Positions 41,462 through 49,258 of a stretch of 64,000 bases of DNA are shown here, piece by piece. Numbering within the stretch: the stretch's first letter is position 1; the number at the start of each line of letters is the position of its first letter. Origin of the DNA: Anaerobacillus alkaliphilus (GTDB taxonomy: Bacteria; Bacillota; Bacilli; Bacillales; Anaerobacillaceae). A program made the position numbers and the translations under genes. A model generated the notes under the pieces. That model had not been told where the DNA came from, ran no database searches, and worked only from the letters and a program-made list of their open reading frames with translations. The stretch is taken from positions 1 to 64,000 of the forward strand of contig NZ_QOUX01000050.1 in assembly GCF_004116265.1 (NCBI RefSeq). Direction: 5' to 3'.

Positions 41462-42150
41462 CCGTATATCACCCCTAAAATCAAAACTGCTAGGATCGGA
41501 CCAATAGAAGCAAGGGCAACTAAACCAAAGCTGTCACTAGAAGTAGCTTTTCCCTTCAGTACGGAAGCCACACCTACACCTAATGCTAGAATAAAAGGTA
41601 CTGTCATCGGGCCAGTGGTCACACCACCTGAATCAAACGAAATCGGGATAAAGTTGGCTGGTGTAAAAGCTGCTAGTAAGAACGCTATGCCATAGCCTAC
41701 CATTAATAAATGTGTAATTTTTATATTAAAAATAATTCTTATTAGAGCAAGGGCTACAAATATACCAACCCCTAAGGCTACAGAATAGATAAGAATGTTA
41801 CTAGAGATTTCACCGTTTGAAACAAGATCAATTTGCGTAGCTAAAACTCTTACGTCCGGTTCCGCAACAGTCACTACAAATCCTAGGAGAAAACCGAAGA
41901 ATAAAATCAACGATAATTTGTTGGTCTTAGGTAACGCAGATCCAATCATCTCCCCAACAGGAAGAAGACCAATTTGAACCCCTAATAGAAATAAAATGAG
42001 CCCTACACTGACAAAAACCACACCAACTAAAAACTGCAAAAACATCTCTAATGGTAACCAGATAATCGTGAATTGAAGAATAATGACAACTACGGTGAGT
42101 GGAATTACTGCAAAAACCACCTCTTTAATGGTGTCCTTGAGATCATGCAT
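41458..42150 (-). CDS. DUF1538 membrane protein, first half-like
   Basis: 230 residues, about seven membrane helices; paralogue of the following gene. Motifs: QIGLLPVGEMIGSALPKTNK, GFVVTVAEPDVRVLATQID, SFDSGGVTTGPMTVPFILAL and GVASVLKGK. First gene of the three-gene operon with the tandem P-II protein. The start has GGAGAGA 8 bases upstream. Confidence 0.85.
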   Translation of the reverse strand: MHDLKDTIKEVVFAVIPLTVVVIILQFTIIWLPLEMFLQFLVGVVFVSVGLILFLLGVQIGLLPVGEMIGSALPKTNKLSLILFFGFLLGFVVTVAEPDVRVLATQIDLVSNGEISSNILIYSVALGVGIFVALALIRIIFNIKITHLLMVGYGIAFLLAAFTPANFIPISFDSGGVTTGPMTVPFILALGVGVASVLKGKATSSDSFGLVALASIGPILAVLILGVIYG

Positions 42151-42379
42151 AATTAGTTCTCTCCTATCTCATTATCTAGGGGTCTATATCTACTAGTTTA
42201 TTTTCCTGCATTGGCCTTAATTAAACTATTATATTTCAATGAATTTCATAATTTATTACAATCGCCTTTACGATACTAGTTTGATATGGCTCCATTAAGG
42301 GAAATATGAAATTCATTCATTTTATTGAATTTTCCGAAAGATAGTATTGTTAGTATATCTATTCAAAAATTACGTTACT

Positions 42380-42396
42380 TATAACTGTGTTATAAT
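42380..42396 (+). promoter_or_regulatory. Palindrome overlapping a -10 element before the recombinase
   Basis: TATAAC-N3-GTTATA (42380-42394) overlaps TATAAT (42391-42396), 38 bases before the recombinase start. It could be an operator; the -35 is poor. Confidence 0.35.
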
Positions 42397-42433
42397 ATTA
42401 CTATGTAACATGAAGAGTAGGTGGTTTCCAAAA

Positions 42434-42988
42434 ATGGAATTTGTTGAAGCTATTAAAAGTCGCGAGAAAATAAATGAAATTAAAGATATACTATTTAAAC
42501 GATCAAAAAGAGATTTCCTTCTATTCACTTTGGGTATTAATACTGGCTTAAAGATTAGTGACATCTTAAAGATCAAAAAAGAGCAGATCATTGACACAAC
42601 TGGCAATTTTACTGAGTTTCTCATTCTAGAGAATGAGGTGAATTATTCTTATCTAAATAAACAAGTAATAAATGCCCTTCAAGTGTATCTAGCTACAGTC
42701 CCTTCTCTCACTTCAGAAGATTACCTGTTTCGATCAAAAAAAGGTGAACATCCGATTACTCGCCAGCAAGCTTATCGAATTATTAACTCTGTAGCAAAAG
42801 AAGTCGGAATTGAGTCTAAGATTGGTACTCATACCTTGAGGAAAACCTTTGGCTATCATGCATACCGCGGTGGAGTTGCGGTTTCCCTATTGCAAAAAAT
42901 CTTTCACCATTCTTCTAGAGGCGAAACACTAAGGTACATTGGTATCGAGCAAAAAGACATGCACGCACGAATAGATGTAAATTTATAA
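42434..42988 (+). CDS. Small tyrosine recombinase (integrase-like), catalytic domain only
   Basis: 184 residues, the catalytic half of a tyrosine recombinase without the usual N-terminal core-binding domain. Box I reads INTGLKISDILKIK: the position normally held by the first catalytic Arg is Lys. Box II HTLRKTFGYHAYRGG is intact, then HHSSRGETLRYIGI with the candidate Tyr nucleophile. ATG at 42434 has TAGGTGG upstream; earlier in-frame starts lack one. No att sites, tRNA or phage genes are near. It may be a housekeeping or residual recombinase; co-oriented with the yitT gene 15 bases downstream. Confidence 0.82.
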   Translation: MEFVEAIKSREKINEIKDILFKRSKRDFLLFTLGINTGLKISDILKIKKEQIIDTTGNFTEFLILENEVNYSYLNKQVINALQVYLATVPSLTSEDYLFRSKKGEHPITRQQAYRIINSVAKEVGIESKIGTHTLRKTFGYHAYRGGVAVSLLQKIFHHSSRGETLRYIGIEQKDMHARIDVNL

Positions 42989-43002
42989 AATGGGGGTGTC
43001 CT

Positions 43003-43845
43003 ATGCGGAAATTCTTTGATTATTTTCTATTAACAATAGGTTCAATTATTGTAGCGATTGGACTTGAATTAATTTTATCTCCAAATGGACTAGTAGATGG
43101 TGGTGTAACAGCCCTGGCAATTATGGCGAAATCATTATTCAATATTCCGATCTGGGTTGTTTTTATCCTACTTAACATTCCTTCACTCCTCATTTCTGGT
43201 AAGTTCATGGGGAAGAAATTTGTCGTGCGTACCTTATACGCGAATATTATTACAGCAGCTTCATTAATCTATTTCGCTCCTTTTCCAGCAATTACCTCTT
43301 CAGAAGTGTTAATTGTTCTCTATGGAGGGCTATTACTTGGTCTAGGCATTGGTTTAGTCGTAAAAGCAGGTGGCGCAATTGATGGGTCTGAAATGATTGC
43401 CACTTGGATAAATAAAAAATATGGAGTTCCCATTAGTAAGTTTTTATTAGGAATTAACGCCTTTATTTTAACGATGGCAGCAGTGGTTTTCTCATTAGAA
43501 AAAGCCATGTTTTCGATCGCGATATTCTTTATCGTTACTAAAGTTATAGATTTTATCTTAGACGGTATTAATCAGGGGAAATCCGTTATGATCATTTCTA
43601 GTAAACCTGAGGAAGTAGGGCAAAAGCTGGTAGAGGAATTAGGTATTTCGATCACATACTTAAATGGAACTGGTGGTTACACAGGTGATAAGGTCCAATT
43701 GATTTATTGTATAACAGACCGAATTATGTACCCAAAGCTAAAAGACATCGTTTTAACACTTGACCCTACGGCTATTTTAGAAGCTTCATTTGTGACAGAA
43801 ACAACAGGTGTTGAAAAGAATTCAATGCTTAGACGAATCAATTAA
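43003..43845 (+). CDS. YitT family membrane protein
   Basis: 280 residues. Five to six membrane helices of the YitT/DUF161 type (LSPNGLVDGGVTALAIMAKS, GGLLLGLGIGLVVKAGGAID, GSEMIATWINKKYGVPISKF) and a C-terminal cytoplasmic DUF2179 domain (SVMIISSKPEEVGQKLVEEL, GTGGYTGDKVQLIYCITDR). Function unknown. GGGGGTG upstream of ATG; terminator right after the stop. Confidence 0.9.
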   Translation: MRKFFDYFLLTIGSIIVAIGLELILSPNGLVDGGVTALAIMAKSLFNIPIWVVFILLNIPSLLISGKFMGKKFVVRTLYANIITAASLIYFAPFPAITSSEVLIVLYGGLLLGLGIGLVVKAGGAIDGSEMIATWINKKYGVPISKFLLGINAFILTMAAVVFSLEKAMFSIAIFFIVTKVIDFILDGINQGKSVMIISSKPEEVGQKLVEELGISITYLNGTGGYTGDKVQLIYCITDRIMYPKLKDIVLTLDPTAILEASFVTETTGVEKNSMLRRIN

Positions 43846-43850
43846 GTGCT

Positions 43851-43878
43851 AACAGGCTGATCTACAGCCTGTTTTTTT
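43851..43878 (+). terminator. Terminator of recombinase-yitT unit
   Basis: AACAGGCTG and CAGCCTGTT followed by T7. Confidence 0.9.
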
Positions 43879-43916
43879 GATTGATCAATTTCACTTTCAC
43901 CTGTTCACATGCAAAA

Positions 43917-43954
43917 CAAAAACGCTGTCGCAAAATTCGCATTCACAACAGCGT
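43917..43954 (-). terminator. Terminator of the thiamin salvage operon
   Basis: AACGCTGT and ACAGCGTT arms with an 18-base loop; T5 follows on the minus strand. Confidence 0.8.
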
Positions 43955-43964
43955 TCTTTTTCCA

Positions 43965-44963
43965 TTATTTAACGATATTCACAAAAATATCTTCTAATCT
44001 AGGTTCTTTTTTGATCAAATCAAACTCGATCATCCAATCAATTGTTTCCTGCCAAGAAGACTCGTCTTGACTGCCAAAACCATTTGCAGACTCCATCTTT
44101 GGTAAAAGAATTTGTAAGCTTTCCTTTTCTACTTCTTCAATAAGTGGGAAGTTTGCTTTGTCTTGATTACTCAATAGAATTGAAAGAGCTTCATCTGGAT
44201 TAGCTTTCATGAATTCGTACCCTTTTGTTGCCGCTCTCCAGAAAGCTTCGATATCTTTTTGCCTTTCATTCCAAGTGTTGTCATTTGTTACTACAACCAA
44301 CTCATAGAAACTAGGAACTCCGTAATCTACTGGATTAAAATAGCGAGTATCATAGCCTTTATGCTTTAACACAGGAACCTCGTGATTAATGTAAGCTCCA
44401 ATCACACCATCTACACGACCACTAACGATTGATGTTCCTAATTCAAATCCAACATCGATCATCGTAACATTGTCTGGATTTCCACCATCATTTTTCACCA
44501 TTGTTTTTAATAAAGCTTCGTTTAATGGGATACCTGGGAAACCAACTGTTTTCCCTTCTAAATCCTTCGGTGTCTTAACTGGACTATCATTTAGTAATAC
44601 TACGTGATTAAGTGGCGAACGAACAATTGCCCCAACTGACTTTACCGGAACATCTTGATTTGCACGAGCAATTACCACATCTGGTTGATAGGAAATCCCA
44701 AGTGTAATTTGTCCCGCAGCTGCTAAATTAATTGGATCTGTAGGGTTTGCAGGGAACTGAATATTCACCTTAATGCCCTCTTCCTCAAAATATCCCTTTT
44801 CTTCAGCTACATACAAATAACTATGTACGGCATTCGGATACCAATCTAGCATTAAATCAATTTCTGCTAATCCCTTTTCTGAACCTGTCGTTGCCTTCTG
44901 CCCACACGCAGCCATTACCGCTACTAAAACTAAACTCATAAAAAATAATAAACTCTTCTTCAC
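43965..44963 (-). CDS. thiY: ABC transporter substrate-binding lipoprotein for thiamin pyrimidine (ThiY)
   Basis: 332 residues, NMT1/THI5-like. Lipobox VMAAC after a signal peptide; then IDLMLDWYPNAVHSYLYVAE, AAGQITLGISYQPDVVIARA and GKTVGFPGIPL. ThiY binds formylaminopyrimidine, a thiamin breakdown product, for import. The best start is GTG at 44963: GGAGGAAG lies upstream and GTGA overlaps the stop of thiX. A TTG in the ribosome site itself is rejected. Last gene of a TPP-controlled operon. Confidence 0.9.
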   Translation of the reverse strand: MKKSLLFFMSLVLVAVMAACGQKATTGSEKGLAEIDLMLDWYPNAVHSYLYVAEEKGYFEEEGIKVNIQFPANPTDPINLAAAGQITLGISYQPDVVIARANQDVPVKSVGAIVRSPLNHVVLLNDSPVKTPKDLEGKTVGFPGIPLNEALLKTMVKNDGGNPDNVTMIDVGFELGTSIVSGRVDGVIGAYINHEVPVLKHKGYDTRYFNPVDYGVPSFYELVVVTNDNTWNERQKDIEAFWRAATKGYEFMKANPDEALSILLSNQDKANFPLIEEVEKESLQILLPKMESANGFGSQDESSWQETIDWMIEFDLIKKEPRLEDIFVNIVK

Positions 44964-45712
44964 TCGGTCTTCCTCCAATGTAATGTAATTTTCTCTAGTA
45001 ATACCACGAATAAAAATAATCCAATACCGATGGCTGACAATAAAACGATTGGCGCAAACACTCCTGCCCCGTCAAATTGCGTCATCATCCGGCGACTAAA
45101 ATAACCAAGACCACTTTGTGCTCCTAACCATTCACCAATGGCTGCCCCAATTACACTTAGTGTTACCGCTACCTTTAATCCGGAATAAAAGAATGGCAGT
45201 GCTGAAGGTATACTTAGCTTAAAAAAGATATCTCTTTTATCAGCTCCCATCGTCAACATTAAATCTCTTAATTCCTTACTAGTTGAACGGAGACCATCAA
45301 ACGTACTAACTGTAATGGGAAAAAACGTAATGATTAAGGTCACTGCTACTTTACTCCAAATCGAGTAACCAAACCATAAAACAAAAATAGGTGCCAAGGC
45401 GATGATTGGAATTGTTTGAGACGCAACAATAATTGGATAAAATGCTTTCTCTACCGTTTTATTGACACTCATCCAAATGGCAAGCCCCACTCCTAAAGTA
45501 ATTGATAAGGTAAGTCCTACAATGATTACCAATAGGGTAGCCGGTAAATGAACTAGAAATAAAATCTCCTTAAGTTCCCAAAGTTTTACGGCAACCTGTA
45601 GTGGCGTTGGTAAAATAAAAGCCAAGTCAATAATCATACCAACTACTTGCCAAACAACTAAAAACAAGAATACTAACAATAACGGTGCAATCGTTCGATG
45701 TAACTGCTTCAT
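44960..45712 (-). CDS. thiX: ABC transporter permease for thiamin pyrimidine (ThiX)
   Basis: 250 residues, six membrane helices, BPD_transp_1 fold with the EAA-like loop (ELRDLMLTMGADKRDIFFKL SIPSALPFF region) and GAAIGEWLGAQSGLGYF. Overlaps thiZ by 4 bases (ATGA) and thiY by 4. Forms the membrane part of the ThiXYZ importer. Confidence 0.9.
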   Translation of the reverse strand: MKQLHRTIAPLLLVFLFLVVWQVVGMIIDLAFILPTPLQVAVKLWELKEILFLVHLPATLLVIIVGLTLSITLGVGLAIWMSVNKTVEKAFYPIIVASQTIPIIALAPIFVLWFGYSIWSKVAVTLIITFFPITVSTFDGLRSTSKELRDLMLTMGADKRDIFFKLSIPSALPFFYSGLKVAVTLSVIGAAIGEWLGAQSGLGYFSRRMMTQFDGAGVFAPIVLLSAIGIGLFLFVVLLEKITLHWRKTE

Positions 45713-46473
45713 AATTTCACCTTCGAACGAAGTTGTTCAATAAGTTCTTCTTTCACTTGTAAAACTTCAGGTGAATGAATATCACGTATTCCCCTTGGAC
45801 GTCCAAGGGGTACGGTTACTTCCACAAACTTACGGACTGGCTGTTCTGTAAAAATGAAGATACGATCAGATAAGAACAACGCTTCATCGACGTCATGAGT
45901 AATAAACAAAATCGATAGCTTCCACTTTTCCCATTGGTCTAGTAGCCACTCCTGCATTGCAAGTCTTGTAATGGCATCAAGCGCACTAAATGGCTCATCT
46001 AAGAGCAGAACGTTTGAACCACTTAAGACTGTACGTAAAAACGAGATTCGTTGTTTCATCCCACCAGACAAGTCACTTGGGTATTTATTCTCTACGCCTT
46101 TTAATCCAAATTGATCTAAGAGCTTTACCACTCTCTCACGGGCATCCGTTTTTGTTGCTCCTTGAATTTCAAGAGGCAATGCTGCATTTTCCAAGACCGT
46201 GCGCCAGGGCATAAGCAAATCTTGTTGTGGCATATACCCCACATGCCCTAATCGATTGCCATACACTTCTCCGTTTATGGCAATCTTTCCACCTGAATGA
46301 TCTTCAAGGCCAGTGATTAATTTGAAAATCGTACTTTTCCCTGAGCCACTTGGCCCAATAATACTGACAAACTCACCTTCGTTCACAAGAAAGCTTAGGC
46401 CTTCTAAGATAGCCTTTTCCCCGTGGTGATAAGAGAATGAAACATCCTCAAATTCCAAAGAAAATTTACTCAT
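45709..46473 (-). CDS. thiZ: ABC transporter ATP-binding protein (ThiZ)
   Basis: 254 residues. Walker A GPSGSGKST, Q-loop MPQQDLLMPWRT, signature LSGGMKQR, Walker B VLLLDEPFSALD, switch FITHDVDEALFLSDR. The ATG at 46473 overlaps the end of tenA by 8 bases; an upstream in-frame start lies deep inside tenA and is rejected. Energises ThiXY. Confidence 0.9.
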   Translation of the reverse strand: MSKFSLEFEDVSFSYHHGEKAILEGLSFLVNEGEFVSIIGPSGSGKSTIFKLITGLEDHSGGKIAINGEVYGNRLGHVGYMPQQDLLMPWRTVLENAALPLEIQGATKTDARERVVKLLDQFGLKGVENKYPSDLSGGMKQRISFLRTVLSGSNVLLLDEPFSALDAITRLAMQEWLLDQWEKWKLSILFITHDVDEALFLSDRIFIFTEQPVRKFVEVTVPLGRPRGIRDIHSPEVLQVKEELIEQLRSKVKL

Positions 46474-47140
46474 TTGTTGGCCACATCGCTTGATTGTAAG
46501 CCATATCCCAAAACATATACTCAAATCTCGTCGTGTTAAGGAAAATTTCTTCTAATTTCTTTAGTTCTTTTTCAGGTAAGCCCAATGTAAGCTCATCTAG
46601 AAGTTCGATGCACCAAATAGCTAATTGGCCAAACTCTTCAGAGCTATACATATTGATCCACTCACCATAAAATTCATGATCACTTGCTCCAGGAATTTTG
46701 CTTAATTCCTTGCCAATTTCCCAGTAGCTCCACATACACGGGAGTAAAGCCGCAACAAGGTCTGCCAACGTTCCATTTTGCCCTACATGCAACATATAGT
46801 GACTATAAGCCAATGTGGTTGGTGACGGGCTTGCGTTTTCTAGCTCTTCTTCAGAAATATCGAATTTTACCGCATATTCACGGTGTAGTGACATTTCTTC
46901 GTTTAATGTAGAATTTAATAAACTAGCAAAACGCCCCATCGTTTTTACGTCACTTGCTTTCATTGCCCCAAGTGCAAATAATTTAGCATAATCAATTAAA
47001 TATAAGTAATCTTGAATCATATAAAATCTAAACTTTTCTTTATCAAGAGTTCCAGCACCCATTTCTTGGACAAATGGATGGTTGTGATTGGCTTGCCAAA
47101 TCGGCTGTAATTCCTGGTATAAACGTTCACTAAATTTCAT
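46466..47140 (-). CDS. tenA: Aminopyrimidine aminohydrolase (TenA, thiaminase II)
   Basis: 224 residues, full-length TenA. Helical bundle marks: HPFVQEMGAGTLDKEKFRFY, MIQDYLYLIDYAKLFALGAM, active-site Cys in VAALLPCMWSYWEIGK, and the C-terminal Glu in NTTRFEYMFWDMAY. TenA turns aminomethyl-aminopyrimidine into HMP, the thiamin pyrimidine. Next to ylmB (15-base gap) and thiZ in the same operon, exactly as in the known salvage pathway. Confidence 0.94.
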   Translation of the reverse strand: MKFSERLYQELQPIWQANHNHPFVQEMGAGTLDKEKFRFYMIQDYLYLIDYAKLFALGAMKASDVKTMGRFASLLNSTLNEEMSLHREYAVKFDISEEELENASPSPTTLAYSHYMLHVGQNGTLADLVAALLPCMWSYWEIGKELSKIPGASDHEFYGEWINMYSSEEFGQLAIWCIELLDELTLGLPEKELKKLEEIFLNTTRFEYMFWDMAYNQAMWPTNE

Positions 47141-47155
47141 TTTGTAGACAACTCC

Positions 47156-48430
47156 TTATTTTTTTGAATGGGTCCAATTGTAAATAAACTGAGTCATTAC
47201 TTTTGTAAATTTAACTAACTGATCAATGGATACTTGTTCATTTACCGAATGAGCATACTGAAGTGTGCCAGGACCATAAATAGCAGTAGGAATTCCTGCA
47301 TCCCCTAGCCACCCCCCATCAGTAACCGTTGGTGAAACATCGATCACTGCCTTTGTTCCAGATACTTCTGTATGTGTACGAGCTAACAACTGAACGGCTT
47401 CATGACTTGGATCCACTTCTAACGAAGGAAAAATCTCACCACGATCTTCAATCATTGATGTACCACCCCAAGTAAATATAGGCGGATTTTCTTTTAGCCA
47501 AGGATCACTATTGGCAACACTTACGATATGGTCCTCAATTTCCTTTGCCACTTGTTCGTATGTTTCATTTGGATAATAATGAACGGTAATCCACAAACGA
47601 CATTCATCAGCGATAAAGGCAGCGTGCCTGCCACCTTCAATTACAGCTGGGTTGATCGTGTTTGTTCCAGGCAAGAAGCCTTCATAGCTTTTGGTAACCG
47701 CCCAATGTCGTTCAAGATCTTGTAGCCCAGCAATGATCTTCACCATTTTTTCTATCGCACTTGCTCCAAACAAGTTGCCACCTGCATGGATCATATTTCT
47801 TCTGGTGGCATCATGGAAGGTTTGTTTACTTTTGACAGTAATCCAGCCCGTAATAACACCACCTTGACCTTGAATATGTAAATCGCTCGTATCAACGACA
47901 ACCGCAAAGTCTGCTTTGTAGCCTCTTTGACAACATTGTAATGTTCCAGCTTCGCCCACCTCTTCACCGATTACCGATTGAAAAATGATGTCACCTGGAA
48001 AGTCAATCCCTGCTTCTCTTAATAATTTTAAAGCAAAAAGAGCTCCAGCCAATCCACCTTTCATATCAGCAGCACCACGACCAATGATTACACCATCTCT
48101 TACGACAGGTGTAAATGGGTCTTTCTCCCATTCTTCATCTTCGTTTACTTCTGCTACATCAATATGTCCATTTACAATTAAACTCTTGTAATAATCAGAA
48201 GCTTTCCCTTTTAACGTCCCAACTACGTTTGGATCGTTTGGGTAAACATCCCACATATCAATGTCAAACCCTAAGCGGTTTAAGTAACTTGCTACAAAAT
48301 CTTGAGCTTCCCTCGTATTTCTAGCAGGAGGTGCTGGTGTTTCAAAAGCTATCAGTGTCTTCACCAATTCAATTAACTCATCTTTCCGGTCTTCCATTTG
48401 TTCTAAAACGAATGAAAGTCTCTCTTCCAT
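47156..48430 (-). CDS. ylmB: Formylaminopyrimidine deformylase, ArgE/DapE family (YlmB)
   Basis: 424 residues, M20 metallopeptidase-like. Metal and catalytic motifs: SLIVNGHIDVAEVNEDEEWE, GRGAADMKGGLAGALFAL, FQSVIGEEVGEAGTLQC, DGGWLGDAGIPTAIYGPG. In Bacilli YlmB deformylates formylaminopyrimidine before TenA acts. ATG at 48430 has TTGGAGG 8 bases upstream; a GTG nine codons earlier lies in the riboswitch terminator and is rejected. First gene of the operon. Confidence 0.9.
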   Translation of the reverse strand: MEERLSFVLEQMEDRKDELIELVKTLIAFETPAPPARNTREAQDFVASYLNRLGFDIDMWDVYPNDPNVVGTLKGKASDYYKSLIVNGHIDVAEVNEDEEWEKDPFTPVVRDGVIIGRGAADMKGGLAGALFALKLLREAGIDFPGDIIFQSVIGEEVGEAGTLQCCQRGYKADFAVVVDTSDLHIQGQGGVITGWITVKSKQTFHDATRRNMIHAGGNLFGASAIEKMVKIIAGLQDLERHWAVTKSYEGFLPGTNTINPAVIEGGRHAAFIADECRLWITVHYYPNETYEQVAKEIEDHIVSVANSDPWLKENPPIFTWGGTSMIEDRGEIFPSLEVDPSHEAVQLLARTHTEVSGTKAVIDVSPTVTDGGWLGDAGIPTAIYGPGTLQYAHSVNEQVSIDQLVKFTKVMTQFIYNWTHSKK

Positions 48431-48446
48431 TATTTTACCTCCAATA

Positions 48447-48478
48447 TAAAAAACCACTTCCTAGAAAAGAAGTGGTTT
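48447..48478 (-). terminator. Riboswitch-controlled terminator before ylmB
   Basis: On the minus strand AACCACTTC, an 8-base loop and GAAGTGGTT followed by TTTTTT, just before the ylmB ribosome site. Its 5' arm CACTTCT can pair instead with AGAAGTG at the 3' edge of the TPP aptamer, giving an antiterminator. Confidence 0.85.
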
Positions 48479-48522
48479 GGATAGACCAAGACATTAATAA
48501 TTGTAGTAATTACTAAAGTTCT

Positions 48523-48610
48523 GCACTTCTTCCCTACGCTAGTATGACCTAGATCAGGTAATAAGGGTCAAGACGATCGTCTCTCTCAGCTTTCTAGCAC
48601 CCCTAGAGTG
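48523..48610 (-). ncRNA. TPP riboswitch (THI box)
   Basis: The minus strand carries the full aptamer core: CTAGGGGTGC, GCTGAGAGAG, ACCCTTATTACCTGATCTAG and TAGCGTAGGGAAG. The CTGAGA and ACCTGATC strings bind thiamin pyrophosphate. It precedes the salvage operon by about 90 bases and is linked to a terminator, so TPP switches the operon off. Confidence 0.97.
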
Positions 48611-48728
48611 ATTCTTATGAAATTTATGTTAAAGAACTATTACTATTTATTTCTATCATACTATCGTGTGAATTACAACAAAGTTTTACCATAACAGTGA
48701 TTAAGATAGCCTAACGCTTCTATAAAAC

Positions 48729-49175
48729 TTATTCTTTTGCTGAATTTAATCGACGTTGGAAGTAAATAAAAATTGGAAGAGGAATGATAATCCAACCAAA
48801 GCTCTTTACTAAGCTATTTTTTGATCTCTCCATAGCAGTGGCACGATGTGACTGAACTGCTGCTTCATAATTAGCTCTTAACTCTGCTTCAGTTAGCTTT
48901 TCAGTAGTATCACCAACTGGCTTTTCTCCACCCCAACGACTATATTCCTCAAATGACTGATAGAATGGCGGTGGCGCAACCATGTCAGCTAGTGCCATAA
49001 ACGCCGCAACACTTCCCCCAATTGTCATCATTAGAGTAGCAAACAGTACTAAATAAATATACACATTCTTGATCATGTCTTCTCCCCCATTTGTTTTACT
49101 TTTAACACCTGCCGCGGCAAGTAAGAAGAAAAAAACAATAAGGATTACGCCAATAAATAATACGATCGAAATCAT
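48729..49175 (-). CDS. Small membrane protein with three helices, unknown
   Basis: 148 residues from ATG 49175 (AAAGGGGAG 6 bases upstream). Helix 1 SIVLFIGVILIVFFFLLAAA, helix 2 VYIYLVLFATLMMTIGGSVA, a soluble loop of ~60 residues (MVAPPPFYQSFEEYSRWGGE ... AMERSKNS), helix 3 FGWIIIPLPIFIYFQRRL. No family recognised. Upstream in-frame ATG at 49208 has no good ribosome site. Confidence 0.65.
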   Translation of the reverse strand: MISIVLFIGVILIVFFFLLAAAGVKSKTNGGEDMIKNVYIYLVLFATLMMTIGGSVAAFMALADMVAPPPFYQSFEEYSRWGGEKPVGDTTEKLTEAELRANYEAAVQSHRATAMERSKNSLVKSFGWIIIPLPIFIYFQRRLNSAKE

Positions 49176-49258
49176 CAAAATCTCCCCTTTGGCATTGGTG
49201 TTTATCATTTATTTAGTCGTTCATTGCTTAGAATAGTTACGCTCGCAAAAAAATTAGC

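Noticed and set aside
42380-42394. TATAAC-N3-GTTATA as a third PlcR-like operator
   Set aside because: The spacer is 3 instead of 4 bases and overlaps the TATAAT box of the recombinase promoter; chance similarity cannot be excluded, so it is only listed as a palindrome.
42434-43000. Prophage or integrative element marked by the recombinase gene
   Set aside because: No phage genes, tRNA, direct repeats or change in gene content on either side; flanking genes are ordinary chromosomal ones.
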